Part shown: piece after piece, positions 24,736-33,180 of the stretch
Layout of the letters: each line of letters begins with the position of its first letter
Numbering within the stretch: the first letter of the stretch is position 1
Assembly: GCA_002381945.1 (NCBI GenBank)
Contig: DFXY01000026.1
Location: forward strand, 48,641-112,640
Direction: 5' to 3'
Origin: Bacteriovoracaceae bacterium UBA4096
Lineage (GTDB): Bacteria > Bdellovibrionota > Bacteriovoracia > Bacteriovoracales > Bacteriovoracaceae
DNA: 64,000 nt
The notes under the pieces: generated by a model
What the model was told of the DNA's origin: nothing
Seen by the model: the letters and a program-made list of their open reading frames with translations, nothing else
Databases searched by the model: none
Position numbers and translations under genes: made by a program

Positions 24736-25434
24736 AAATTTGGCAACGAGAGCGGTTGTCGTGGTGTAGTCGTAATTCTTAAATCCCGCGAATGCCGGAC
24801 GGTTGTCATACATCCCCATATACGACACTTTCAATGAGAAGACCGAATTGAGAATAGTAGTTAGAGATGCTTCACCATTTATAAGATAATCATCATTCTC
24901 AGAGAAGTTAGGAATAATTTCTAACCAGAATTTATATTGAACAGTTTCGGAGATCTTATGATTGAGTTCGTTATAAAAACGGGCCTTATTATCATAAGTA
25001 TTTTGAAGTGGCTCATAACGGTCTTCAATACTGTATCGATATCCAAGTTCAGTAAAGAGATTCTTCAAGTCCGTCTTGATAATATAATATCTAATGCCGA
25101 GATCAGAGTTATAGCGGGCCTTTATTCCGGTAAAGCGGTTTCCCTCTATGATTTCACCTGCCGTCAAAGAAAAGTGCGGAGAAATGGCCCTTTCATATTT
25201 ACCATTAACATCCCAGTTTCTGGCCGAAACACCATTATTGGTTTCGCCATAAATATAATGCCCGCCAAATTTAAATTGATTGGCTTCCCACGTATAAAGA
25301 TTGGTCGTTTTTAAATTGTTCGTTTCTACCTCAGAGTTACCACCCGTTTGTACAAGTGAGACTTCTGATTCATGTGTAAATTGCGCCCAGACATTTATCG
25401 AGAAGAGCGTCAGGATAAACAATAATAAATTCAT
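24733..25434 (-). CDS. DUF481-family outer-membrane protein
   Basis: The product (233 residues from ATG 25434) has a signal peptide (about 1-17, ending VWA) followed by a beta-barrel pattern: repeated amphipathic strands with aromatic girdles and a terminal Phe (ALVAKF). FTHESEVSLVQTGGNSEVETNNLK is the DUF481 opening motif, as in E. coli YdiY. The role of this family is not known; some members respond to salt. An ATG at 25452 is also in frame, but the GGGGG site is best placed for 25434. Its stop lies just beyond the terminator of the convergent gene. Confidence 0.85.
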   Translation of the reverse strand: MNLLLFILTLFSINVWAQFTHESEVSLVQTGGNSEVETNNLKTTNLYTWEANQFKFGGHYIYGETNNGVSARNWDVNGKYERAISPHFSLTAGEIIEGNRFTGIKARYNSDLGIRYYIIKTDLKNLFTELGYRYSIEDRYEPLQNTYDNKARFYNELNHKISETVQYKFWLEIIPNFSENDDYLINGEASLTTILNSVFSLKVSYMGMYDNRPAFAGFKNYDYTTTTALVAKF

Positions 25435-25545
25435 TAAACCCCCAATATTCAAGCTGCTAATATCATGAAGGAATTTTATTCATCAAGTCCAAAACTTGAC
25501 ATTGGCACAAGTAACACCATCTTAAGTTTAAATACGAGGGCTTAA

Positions 25546-26289
25546 ATGCATCTAAAACTTAATAAGACATTTCTTTCCAAACGGCCTTCTGTATCCAGCT
25601 TCTTCATCGCAGTATTAAGCCTTGCAACTCTTCTGCTTTTTTTTGGCCTTGACCAACGGGACTATTCAGCAAGTGGTGAGCTTGTTTTTGAACAGAAAGA
25701 ATATTGGAGGGCCTTCACAACTACTCTTTTGCACGCCGATCTCAACCACCTTGCCCACAATGCTTTTTTTTTCACAGGTCTTGCAGCACTTTTACATAAT
25801 TATTTTGGTTATTGGATTTTTCCTGTATTGAGCTTCTTCATAGGGGGAGTGATTAACCTGATGGCCTTATATTTCTATCCACCAGAAGTCCATCTTGTCG
25901 GGGTTTCCGGAGTTATTTACTTTATGGCAACTTTCTGGCTGACTCTTTATATTTTAATAGAAAAACGTCAGACGCTTTTTATACGTCTCATTCATGCCGT
26001 AGCGGTGTCACTGATTTTTCTTTTTCCACAAGTCTTTCAACCTGAAGTCAGTTATCTGGCCCATGGTCTGGGTGCTGTGATGGGAATACCCGTTGGCATC
26101 ATCTACTATGTTATAAACAGACCTAGAATCAAGGCCTGTGAAGAATGGAGTGAATTAAAAATCGGCCAAAAAGAACGAGAAATGGAAGAAATTATTCTTT
26201 CAGATCCCAGCTTTTCCCATCTGGAGCAACCTGAAGAAGACGAGCTTTCTGGGCCCTCTTCGGACTCCTCTCAATGCCAACAGCATTAA
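25546..26289 (+). CDS. Rhomboid-family intramembrane serine protease
   Basis: Rhomboids cleave transmembrane helices inside the membrane. The 247-residue product has about six hydrophobic segments in the first 190 residues. Catalytic features are present: the Ser in GVSGVIY (GxSG), the His in LAHGLGAVMG, and the N-terminal HADLNHLAHNAFF with the conserved His and Asn. The last 50 residues are cytoplasmic, acidic and Ser-rich. The 3' end overlaps the convergent methyltransferase gene by 98 bases, which is unusually long. Confidence 0.85.
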   Translation: MHLKLNKTFLSKRPSVSSFFIAVLSLATLLLFFGLDQRDYSASGELVFEQKEYWRAFTTTLLHADLNHLAHNAFFFTGLAALLHNYFGYWIFPVLSFFIGGVINLMALYFYPPEVHLVGVSGVIYFMATFWLTLYILIEKRQTLFIRLIHAVAVSLIFLFPQVFQPEVSYLAHGLGAVMGIPVGIIYYVINRPRIKACEEWSELKIGQKEREMEEIILSDPSFSHLEQPEEDELSGPSSDSSQCQQH

Positions 26290-26872
26290 GCCCGATAAAA
26301 TTGGCCACTGCAAGAACACTACCTTCACCACAGAAAGGGTTTACTAAAGTTTTGGTTTGAGTTTGCTTCAAAACAAAAGTTGAGGCCACAAGTGATGCTT
26401 CCAGCCCCATCCCCCTCATCCAGGTCTTTTCACCCAAATCAGGAACGACGTCTGCAGTTGACTTTGAGAGATCAGGAATCACATTTTTTGAAAAGCACAG
26501 CATATGTGAATAGGCCGGTCGTCCAAAAGTAATTGTTCCCGCAGGAAACCGACAGAATATCTTGTGCCAAAGAAGTTTATGATTGAGTTTTTCTGCAACT
26601 TTTTGGATCAGGTAAGCCTTATCTATCCAGGTATTTTCATATTTAATATCAGATTGAAAGAAGATGGAGACTCCAACAGGAGAAGTTTTGGATAATATGA
26701 GTTCGGCCGTTGCCTGAAACCATTCTTTCCACTCATCCAGGGAGTAACCAGGAAATTCTGAAATATCAGGCAATGATCCTAAAAAAGAATAATCATCAGA
26801 CATCTTAAATTCATTTAACCAGGAAATAGCATCCTGACAAAAAACTTCTCTTGAAACTTTTAACTCATCCAT
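26192..26872 (-). CDS. Class I SAM-dependent methyltransferase-like protein
   Basis: The 226-residue product has its recognisable part at the C-terminus: VNPFCGEGSVLAVANFIGLNAVGIE is a motif I-like nucleotide-binding loop of the type found in RNA G-methyltransferases of the THUMP group (DPFCGSGT), followed by a short helix (ERSPKRAQKAR). The N-terminal 160 residues are not recognisable to me. A normal methyltransferase would carry this loop early, so the order suggests a circularly permuted arrangement or a partial domain. The start is ATG 26872, only 27 bases from a divergent start. The 3' end overlaps the rhomboid gene by 98 bases. Confidence 0.6.
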   Translation of the reverse strand: MDELKVSREVFCQDAISWLNEFKMSDDYSFLGSLPDISEFPGYSLDEWKEWFQATAELILSKTSPVGVSIFFQSDIKYENTWIDKAYLIQKVAEKLNHKLLWHKIFCRFPAGTITFGRPAYSHMLCFSKNVIPDLSKSTADVVPDLGEKTWMRGMGLEASLVASTFVLKQTQTKTLVNPFCGEGSVLAVANFIGLNAVGIERSPKRAQKARLLQVAPDGKSWDLKE

Positions 26873-26887
26873 GAAACGATTATATGC

Positions 26888-26893
26888 TATCCT
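26888..26893 (+). promoter_or_regulatory. Extended -10 of the amidotransferase gene, leaderless layout
   Basis: TATCCT preceded by TGC (extended -10), six bases before the ATG at 26900. No ribosome site is present. Confidence 0.5.
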
Positions 26894-26899
26894 TTTGTC

Positions 26900-27700
26900 A
26901 TGTGTCAGCTACTTGGAATGAACTGTAACGTACCGACCGATATCTGTTTCTCCTTCACTGGCTTTCAGGCCCGTGGGGGGCTCACTGATCATCACACCGA
27001 TGGTTGGGGAATAACTTTCTTTGAAGGTAAAGGTGTCCGTCAATTCCTGGATCCTAATGCTTCTGCCCATTCAGCAGTTGCGGATTTTGTCAGAACTTAT
27101 CCCATCAAATCAAAAAATGTGATCGCTCACATTCGAAAGGCCACACAAGGTGAGACGAAGTTAGAAAATACACATCCTTTTGTCAGAGAACTCTGGGGAC
27201 AATACTGGTCGTTTGCCCACAATGGAGATCTTAAAAATTTATCCATTGACCTTAATGGAAGATTTTTACCGGTTGGGCATACAGACTCCGAACAGGCCTT
27301 CTGTTTCATTCTTCAAGAATTGGATCAAGGATTCTCAGCAGGTCCACCTCCTCTAGAAGCTCTTGGTAATAAACTGCATGAGCTAACCATGCAACTTGCC
27401 AGCTATGGTGTTTTTAATTTCTTACTATCTAATGGCGAATTTATGTTGGCCCACTGCTCAACTAAACTGGCAAGCATTGTAAGGAAGGCACCTTTCTCAA
27501 CGGCCCATCTGAAAGATCAGGATGTCAAAGTAGATTTCAGTGCTGTTACGTCTGCCATCGATCGCGTGGCCGTGATTGCAACTAATCCATTGACTGAAAA
27601 TGAAAGTTGGAAGGTTCATGAACCAGGGACACTTTTATTGTTCCACGATGGAGCAATTATTCAGGAATTTAAAACTATCGCTGGTGTTCCCACTATTTAA
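26900..27700 (+). CDS. Class II glutamine amidotransferase domain protein
   Basis: The 266-residue product starts with Met-Cys: Cys2 becomes the N-terminal nucleophile that hydrolyses glutamine to glutamate and ammonia. Typical class II motifs follow: HHTDGWGITFF, IAHIRKATQGE and FAHNGDL. It is of the stand-alone YafJ type, without a synthase domain, and the acceptor of the ammonia is unknown. It has its own promoter and no co-directional neighbour upstream. Confidence 0.88.
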   Translation: MCQLLGMNCNVPTDICFSFTGFQARGGLTDHHTDGWGITFFEGKGVRQFLDPNASAHSAVADFVRTYPIKSKNVIAHIRKATQGETKLENTHPFVRELWGQYWSFAHNGDLKNLSIDLNGRFLPVGHTDSEQAFCFILQELDQGFSAGPPPLEALGNKLHELTMQLASYGVFNFLLSNGEFMLAHCSTKLASIVRKAPFSTAHLKDQDVKVDFSAVTSAIDRVAVIATNPLTENESWKVHEPGTLLLFHDGAIIQEFKTIAGVPTI

Positions 27701-27783
27701 TTAAGAATATCTTTAGCTCCTTTTTTTTGCCATTGAATATCGTTTGAATTATTTTTCCGGACGAACTTAATCCCGGAGATGAT

Positions 27784-28209
27784 ATGAGAACTTTTTTAAT
27801 TCTAATGATCCTGACTTGCTTACAACAGGCCTATGCTCAAGAAGTAACTGCATTTGAGAAAGGGGATCTTCATTTCTCAGAGGCAAAAAGTGAATTGGTA
27901 AGTGTTCAGGAAATCTGTCCTGATCAACCAGATCGCATCACTTGCCGCGCTTTTGGCTCCATCGCAAAAGTTAGAGTGACTCTTAACGCTTGTTTAGATC
28001 GTTTCGGAGGACATTTTTCACGTTTTGAGATTATCGATGGCCGGGGAGTACTTTATTTCGGAGCAATTAATATATTTAATCAATCTTCAACAACAGCACG
28101 TTGTGTAAGGGCCCCAACAGAAATGATTACGCTTAACCTACCGTTTGAAGGAAGCGTAGAACTTGTTCCTTTAACTTTCAAAGGAATGACTCTTACCGTA
28201 AACCAATGA
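27784..28209 (+). CDS. Secreted protein of unknown function with four to five cysteines
   Basis: The 141-residue product has a signal peptide (about 1-18, ending AYA). The mature part holds Cys residues at EICPDQ, ITCRAF, NACLDR and ARCVRA that could form two disulfides, and the DsbA/DsbB pair at about 40 kb would be available. I do not recognise the fold; it looks beta-rich. A CGGAG site precedes the ATG. Six bases separate it from the convergent usp gene. Confidence 0.6.
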   Translation: MRTFLILMILTCLQQAYAQEVTAFEKGDLHFSEAKSELVSVQEICPDQPDRITCRAFGSIAKVRVTLNACLDRFGGHFSRFEIIDGRGVLYFGAINIFNQSSTTARCVRAPTEMITLNLPFEGSVELVPLTFKGMTLTVNQ

Positions 28210-28215
28210 ACAAGA

Positions 28216-29082
28216 TTAAACCGGCATCACCAGAATATTTATCGACTCCAGCTCAAGCATTCTCAAGGTTTCTGATCCTAAGAGGAGTTTATTTAGTTTC
28301 TTGCCACGGTTTCTTTTCATCATAGCGAGACTTACCTTATCTTCTTCAATCAATTGCGCCAGTTGATGAGCGATTTGAAGATCATGAGTGGCCTCAACCC
28401 GTACAATTACCTTCTCTCCATCTCTTGTAAAATATTTTATATCATCCATGAGATTATCTTTAAAATCAGTCATGCTCTCGTCTTGATTAAAAAATTCCGG
28501 TCTGTCATGCCAAAGAGATATGAATTCAACTTCTTTAAAAGTAAGTGTCCTAAAAAAATCCAGTGTCGAAGTAATCATCCAATTTGAAGACCCTCTTTCA
28601 TCAATCAGTCCTGCAATTTTATTAAATTCGATCGGTTTCTTTATTACTAAAGTAGGAATTGAGACGGAGGAAACCAGCTTTCTGGCCACGTTTCCTATAA
28701 GATGATGAAATAAAGTCGTCTTACTACTATGGCCTATGATCAAGAGATCATATTTTTCATCATTTTCCATAATGGTTTGGCAGATCTGATCAACAATAAC
28801 ACCTTGCCTAAGAAAGAGTTTGGCATTTGCACCAGTTCTTTGAATCTGGGCCTTCATCTTCTCAGTCAAATCATCAGCAATTGAACCAATAAAAGTCTTG
28901 TAGAAGGTTTCCTGTCGGGACTTATCTGAAGCCCATTCCAGGTGTAATCCGATGTCTGAAACATACAAAACGCTCAGCTCTCCATTTACTCTTTGCCTGA
29001 CGGCCTCTGCACTTTTCAGAACTTCATCAGAATGATCACTGAGATCCGTGCATACCAGAATTTTCTTGATGGGAAATAACAT
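28216..29082 (-). CDS. Universal stress protein, two-domain length
   Basis: The 288-residue product opens with the UspA fold (KILVCTDLSDHSDEVLKSA, then LLIIGHSSK and SIPTLVIKK) and has a second, more degenerate Usp-like half ending in INILVMPV. In ATP-binding members a G-x2-G-x9-G(S/T) motif is expected; here it is only partly kept (GHSSKTTLFHHLIG), so nucleotide binding is doubtful. It begins immediately after the pckA stop codon and so belongs to the pckA transcript, which has an FNR-type site upstream. Confidence 0.85.
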   Translation of the reverse strand: MLFPIKKILVCTDLSDHSDEVLKSAEAVRQRVNGELSVLYVSDIGLHLEWASDKSRQETFYKTFIGSIADDLTEKMKAQIQRTGANAKLFLRQGVIVDQICQTIMENDEKYDLLIIGHSSKTTLFHHLIGNVARKLVSSVSIPTLVIKKPIEFNKIAGLIDERGSSNWMITSTLDFFRTLTFKEVEFISLWHDRPEFFNQDESMTDFKDNLMDDIKYFTRDGEKVIVRVEATHDLQIAHQLAQLIEEDKVSLAMMKRNRGKKLNKLLLGSETLRMLELESINILVMPV

Positions 29083-30621
29083 TTAACTGACCCCTGCTAT
29101 TTTTTGAAAGTTTTCATCAAACTTAATCTTTAACTCATTGGCATTCTTAAAATATTCTTCTTCGCTGCCCCATAGTTTGTGTGGTTTTAAGAGACGTCCA
29201 TCGATATTGTCCAGCCCATCAGGAACAGATAAGGAAAATACCGGGTCCTGTGTGAAGCTAGTATCTTCTCGCAATCCTTTTTGAACACTCCTGATGCAGG
29301 CCCTGGTAAAAGAGAGATCATACCTCTTACCAATCCCATAATGACCACCATACCATCCGGTATTGACTAACCAGACTTTAATTTGGTGTTTACGCAGAAT
29401 ATCTTTTAAAAGATTTCCATAATCGGCGGGTTTTCTGAGCATAAAAGGTGCTCCAAAACAATGAGAGAAGGTAGCACTGACTCCCTTCATTCCCATTTCA
29501 GTTCCAGCAACCTTCGCTGTATATCCCAATAGAAAGTAATACATGGCCTGTTCATGACTAAGCTGGGCCATGGCAGGTAAAACTCCCATAGCATCTGCGG
29601 AAAGGAAAAAGAAATTGGAAGGAATCTCTCCACGACCATCATTAATGATCGTTTCTAAAAAATTAAGTGGATAAGTGGCGCGTCCATTTTCAGTAATGCT
29701 CTGATCATTAAAATCTGGCTCACGAGTATCTGCCCCTAAAACCACATTCTCCATCAAACTTCCAAAACGATTAACTGCATTGAAGATCTGTGGTTCCTCA
29801 GAAGATTTTAACCTGAAGGTTTTGGCGTAACAGCCGCCTTCAAAATTAAAAATACCTCGTTCTGAAATTCCATGCTCATCGTCACCGATGACATTCATTC
29901 CGACATCAGTTGAAAGCGTCGTTTTTCCAGTTCCAGATAGTCCAAAGAAAACAGAAACCTTTCCTTTTGAATCAGCACTTGCACCTGAATGCATCGGAAG
30001 AACCCCATAATCAGGCAAGATAGTATTCATAACGGAAAAAATTGCTTTTTTTATTTCACCACAATAGCTGGTGCCTGCAATCAGAATCTCTTTTGTTTTA
30101 AAATTTATCGCAATCACAGTAGAAGAATGAAGACCGAACCTTTTTGCGTCAAATTCCAAATCAGGATCATGAAAGATGGTATAGGTCCCTAAAGGATTAT
30201 TCTCCTTTTTTTGGCGCATGATTTGACGACAAAATAAAGCATGGGGAGCGGATGTAGTAATAAGATTCACACCGAGAGAATAGACCGGATCAGCACCCGC
30301 ACTGGCCTCAATGACATAGGTTTCAGGTTTTAGCAGGTGAAGCTTTTTTAATAGCTCTACTTTCAAGTCATTAAATTTATCATCATCCAGAGATCTTATT
30401 TTGCCATCCCAATCAACTGTGTGAAGAGAAGCTTCATTTTTTACCACATATTTATCATCAGCAGCTCGTCCGGTAAACTTTCCGGATTTAATAACAAGTG
30501 CTCCATCCTTGGTGAGCATACCGGAATGTTTTTGAATTGTTTTTTCAATTAAAAATGAAACAGCAGGATTAACTCTTATTTGAATTTCACCTGAAAGAAT
30601 TCCATTCCACCATTCCCACAT
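29083..30621 (-). CDS. pckA: Phosphoenolpyruvate carboxykinase (ATP)
   Basis: PckA interconverts oxaloacetate plus ATP with phosphoenolpyruvate, CO2 and ADP: gluconeogenesis, or CO2 fixation and ATP gain in fermentation. The 512-residue product shows the ATP-type signatures: GKFTGRAADDKYVV (oxaloacetate site), the P-loop GLSGTGKTTLS, the metal-binding DDEHGI and NFEGGCYAKT. The start ATG at 30621 has a GGGGGA site. It is followed without a gap by a Usp gene. A near-perfect FNR-type palindrome is centred at about 30709, some 41 bases before the predicted start, suggesting induction when oxygen or energy is limiting. Confidence 0.96.
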   Translation of the reverse strand: MWEWWNGILSGEIQIRVNPAVSFLIEKTIQKHSGMLTKDGALVIKSGKFTGRAADDKYVVKNEASLHTVDWDGKIRSLDDDKFNDLKVELLKKLHLLKPETYVIEASAGADPVYSLGVNLITTSAPHALFCRQIMRQKKENNPLGTYTIFHDPDLEFDAKRFGLHSSTVIAINFKTKEILIAGTSYCGEIKKAIFSVMNTILPDYGVLPMHSGASADSKGKVSVFFGLSGTGKTTLSTDVGMNVIGDDEHGISERGIFNFEGGCYAKTFRLKSSEEPQIFNAVNRFGSLMENVVLGADTREPDFNDQSITENGRATYPLNFLETIINDGRGEIPSNFFFLSADAMGVLPAMAQLSHEQAMYYFLLGYTAKVAGTEMGMKGVSATFSHCFGAPFMLRKPADYGNLLKDILRKHQIKVWLVNTGWYGGHYGIGKRYDLSFTRACIRSVQKGLREDTSFTQDPVFSLSVPDGLDNIDGRLLKPHKLWGSEEEYFKNANELKIKFDENFQKIAGVS

Positions 30622-30703
30622 TTAATCCCCCAGTCATAGATGACTCACTAAAGTTATAATCATTAGCTCAAAGATTTAATATGAGAAGGAGCATGGCAAA
30701 AGG

Positions 30704-30715
30704 TGATGGAAATCA
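30704..30715 (-). promoter_or_regulatory. FNR/Crp-type site before pckA
   Basis: TGAT-GGAA-ATCA (flanked by G and C, making GTGAT-GGAA-ATCAC) is a perfect palindrome of the FNR core. On the minus strand a TATTAA/TTAAAT -10 element lies at 30681-30674, so the site is centred 40.5 to 42.5 bases before the start: a class II activator position. Confidence 0.6.
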
Positions 30716-30746
30716 CTATGACTTAGAGAGAAAGACAACAACACTG

Positions 30747-31388
30747 TCACTTTAACGCGAGTTTCAATAGTCTCTCTTTGTAAGCGTCAAAATGTTCATG
30801 ATAGTCACCGAGATCTTTGACGATGGTGTGGGCATGAAATTTTGATGGTTCGACAAACTCATCATGCATGGGCTTAACCTGTTTTAAGAATTGGGCCTTA
30901 ACACCCTCAGGGGTTCGTCCCCGCTCGTTGACATCTCTTTCAAGACGTCTCTCAAAACGAAGTGATTCTGGAGTATCAAAAAAGATCATCTCGTCAAATT
31001 GTTCCCGAAGATAATCCGGATGAAAAATTAAAATGCCATCAACAATCACAATCTTCGTAGGTTCAATATAAAGTTGTTCCTCACCGCGAGAATGGGTTTT
31101 AAAGTCATAAATTGGTATTTGGGTGGCCTGACCAGACTTAAGTTCACTCAGGCATCTGGCGAGAAGTTTCAAATCCAGACTTTCCGGATGATCAAAATTA
31201 ACTGATCCTCCGTCATGGTCAAATCGATGCGACTGATCAATATAAAAATTATCCTGGTAAACAATCGTAGAATGTTCGCCTAATGCATTTTGAAGCTCTT
31301 TTGCAAAATAAGTTTTGCCGGAGCCTGAGCCCCCGGCAACACCTAAAATGAAACTTTTATTTGGTCTGGTAAAGCCTGTCACCGGCAT
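30747..31388 (-). CDS. udk: Uridine kinase
   Basis: Udk phosphorylates uridine and cytidine to UMP and CMP. The 213-residue product has the P-loop GGSGSGKT at about 20-27, YQDNFYID, FDHPESLD and RRLERDVNERGR, all standard for the family. Its ATG lies inside the end of upp (32-base overlap), so it is the last gene of the operon with upp, urc4, urc1 and mmsA. In that setting its job would be to feed uridine into the UMP pool that Upp also makes from uracil. Confidence 0.93.
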   Translation of the reverse strand: MPVTGFTRPNKSFILGVAGGSGSGKTYFAKELQNALGEHSTIVYQDNFYIDQSHRFDHDGGSVNFDHPESLDLKLLARCLSELKSGQATQIPIYDFKTHSRGEEQLYIEPTKIVIVDGILIFHPDYLREQFDEMIFFDTPESLRFERRLERDVNERGRTPEGVKAQFLKQVKPMHDEFVEPSKFHAHTIVKDLGDYHEHFDAYKERLLKLALK

Positions 31389-31989
31389 CTCCTAATCCTG
31401 GAACAAGATAGCCGTTCTCAGTCATTTCCTTCTCGACATTCAGAGCATAAATCTTAACATCTGGATGAAAATGTTCGAGACGACTGAGGGCATGATCAGA
31501 TACCAGGACTGAGAGGACTTTAATCGGTCCAACATGATAGCTTTTAAGGCGATCAATGGCGGCAATCATGGTATCGGCAGTCGCAATCAGAGGGTCACAA
31601 AGAAGAATCTGGCGGCCTTTTACGTCTTGAGGCAGCTTGAAGTAATACTCCACGGTATTTTGGATAAATTTATCCCGATAAATGCCAATATACCCGGCCG
31701 AAGCGATCGGAATCATCGAAAGGACACCATCGAGCATCCCATTACCGGCCCGTAAAATAGCTACCGCTACTGGAGGGTTAATAATCCGGTCAACTTTTGT
31801 TGGTGCCATAGGAGTTTCTACCCTTACGGCATCCAAATCAGTCCAATCCTTCATCGATTCATAGGCAAGCATTTTAGAAATTTCGGTCATGATGTTTCTA
31901 AAGTCGGCCGAGTTCGTATTTTTATCACGAAGGTGCCCCAGTTTATGAAGAAGCAGCGGGTGTTTAAGTTCAATCAAATTTTTATACAT
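31357..31989 (-). CDS. upp: Uracil phosphoribosyltransferase
   Basis: Upp makes UMP from uracil and PRPP. The 210-residue product shows AILRAGNGMLDGVL, the PRPP-binding loop LLCDPLIATADTM, and the C-terminal PGLGDAGDRLY of the uracil site. The AGGGGA ribosome site sits six bases before the ATG at 31989. In the URC pathway of yeasts a uracil phosphoribosyltransferase (URC6) is the entry enzyme, and here upp lies nine bases after urc4, so it may serve catabolism as well as salvage. Confidence 0.95.
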   Translation of the reverse strand: MYKNLIELKHPLLLHKLGHLRDKNTNSADFRNIMTEISKMLAYESMKDWTDLDAVRVETPMAPTKVDRIINPPVAVAILRAGNGMLDGVLSMIPIASAGYIGIYRDKFIQNTVEYYFKLPQDVKGRQILLCDPLIATADTMIAAIDRLKSYHVGPIKVLSVLVSDHALSRLEHFHPDVKIYALNVEKEMTENGYLVPGLGDAGDRLYQTK

Positions 31990-31998
31990 ATATGTCCC

Positions 31999-33180
31999 CT
32001 AAAAAACGGTTCCATCACTTTTAATATTAAGCGGAGGTATTCCCCCTGCCCGGTACATTGCTGCCATTTTTCTCCCGGCCCACCAGGTTCCCCCTTCGAG
32101 TACCTTGGCCAGTGGAAAATCTATCGGTGATTTCCCTAGTCGCTTTTGGACCTCGCCACCGATAACATCCAGGAGAAAAACTGTCAGGGCCCGCCATTCA
32201 ATAATAAGGTCACTTTCAGGTCCCCAAGTGCTTTCACTGTCTTTTTGGTTTTTAAATGTGAGCATGCCTGAATCAAGCAGAAGACCACCGTTTCGGTACT
32301 CAGGAAGCCCGGTTAAACCTTCAACTCCTGTCACCTTGATGCCCGCTTCCAGAAGCGGTTCAACCAGAGAATAGGTCATCCATTGAGAGAGTTTATGAAA
32401 TGCAATTAGACCATACTTAGAATGTTTCCAGGCATCGCCTAAATTTACACCATCCAGAGACTCCCGCCCGGGCCAGATAGGACCCAGACCATCTAAGACT
32501 GCTCGTAGGAGTGCAGTGGCAGGAATAGTGTTACCATGCTTTTCTACCAAATAATCGATTAAATTACCGGGTCGACCATCTTTAAAAAACTTTTTATTCT
32601 CCAAAGCGCTTCCAAGATTTTTCAAGAGGCTTGTTCTTCCTTCAATTCCAACTAATGGATTATTAGGAGTTACTTGAAAGAATTCTTCAATCAGACCAGC
32701 AGTAACTTTTTTAAGTCCATCCGCGGTACTTTGCAAACTTTTCCCGTCATTTGAAAAAGCACCGGACATAAAAAGATGGAAGCTTGCCACTCCCAATCCT
32801 TCCGAACGTGAGTATTCACGGGAAGTTTCTTTTTCAAAAAATTTCCAACCAGGTCCAGCTCCTGCATCAAGTAGAACCGAAGGAATAACTAAATCCCATT
32901 TCACTCTTGCCTGCTCCAAAGAGTCCAGATCTCTTATTTTAGCTTTAAGCCATAGAGAACGGTCTACATTACCAGGACGAAAATGACCCCAGCGCGAATG
33001 AAAAGGAATATTCATGTCAGGGTAATTTTCCCGGATGGTTTGCATCACAAAATCAACAGTAGGCCCTAATTTTTCTTCGTGATAACGAAAATGCGTATTC
33101 CCACTTCTAGTTTCACTAAATATTTTTTTTGCTCCATCTCTCACACAGACCGGAGAGAAGATATAATCCAGGTCGCTCAT
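31999..33180 (-). CDS. URC4/Urg3 family protein (DUF1688)
   Basis: URC4 is essential for uracil degradation through the URC route in the yeast Lachancea kluyveri; its reaction is not clearly known. The 393-residue product matches the family along its length, with conserved pieces such as HSRWGHFRPG, DLVIPSVLLDAGAGPGW, GVASFHLFMSGAFS and GRPGNLIDYL. No signal peptide is present. It overlaps urc1 by four bases (ATGA), so the two are translationally coupled. Family assignment rests on recall of these motifs. Confidence 0.85.
   Translation of the reverse strand: MSDLDYIFSPVCVRDGAKKIFSETRSGNTHFRYHEEKLGPTVDFVMQTIRENYPDMNIPFHSRWGHFRPGNVDRSLWLKAKIRDLDSLEQARVKWDLVIPSVLLDAGAGPGWKFFEKETSREYSRSEGLGVASFHLFMSGAFSNDGKSLQSTADGLKKVTAGLIEEFFQVTPNNPLVGIEGRTSLLKNLGSALENKKFFKDGRPGNLIDYLVEKHGNTIPATALLRAVLDGLGPIWPGRESLDGVNLGDAWKHSKYGLIAFHKLSQWMTYSLVEPLLEAGIKVTGVEGLTGLPEYRNGGLLLDSGMLTFKNQKDSESTWGPESDLIIEWRALTVFLLDVIGGEVQKRLGKSPIDFPLAKVLEGGTWWAGRKMAAMYRAGGIPPLNIKSDGTVF

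Noticed and set aside
32105..32374. Plus-strand reading frame inside urc4
   Set aside because: The urc4 frame matches a known family along its length; the other frame has no start signals.
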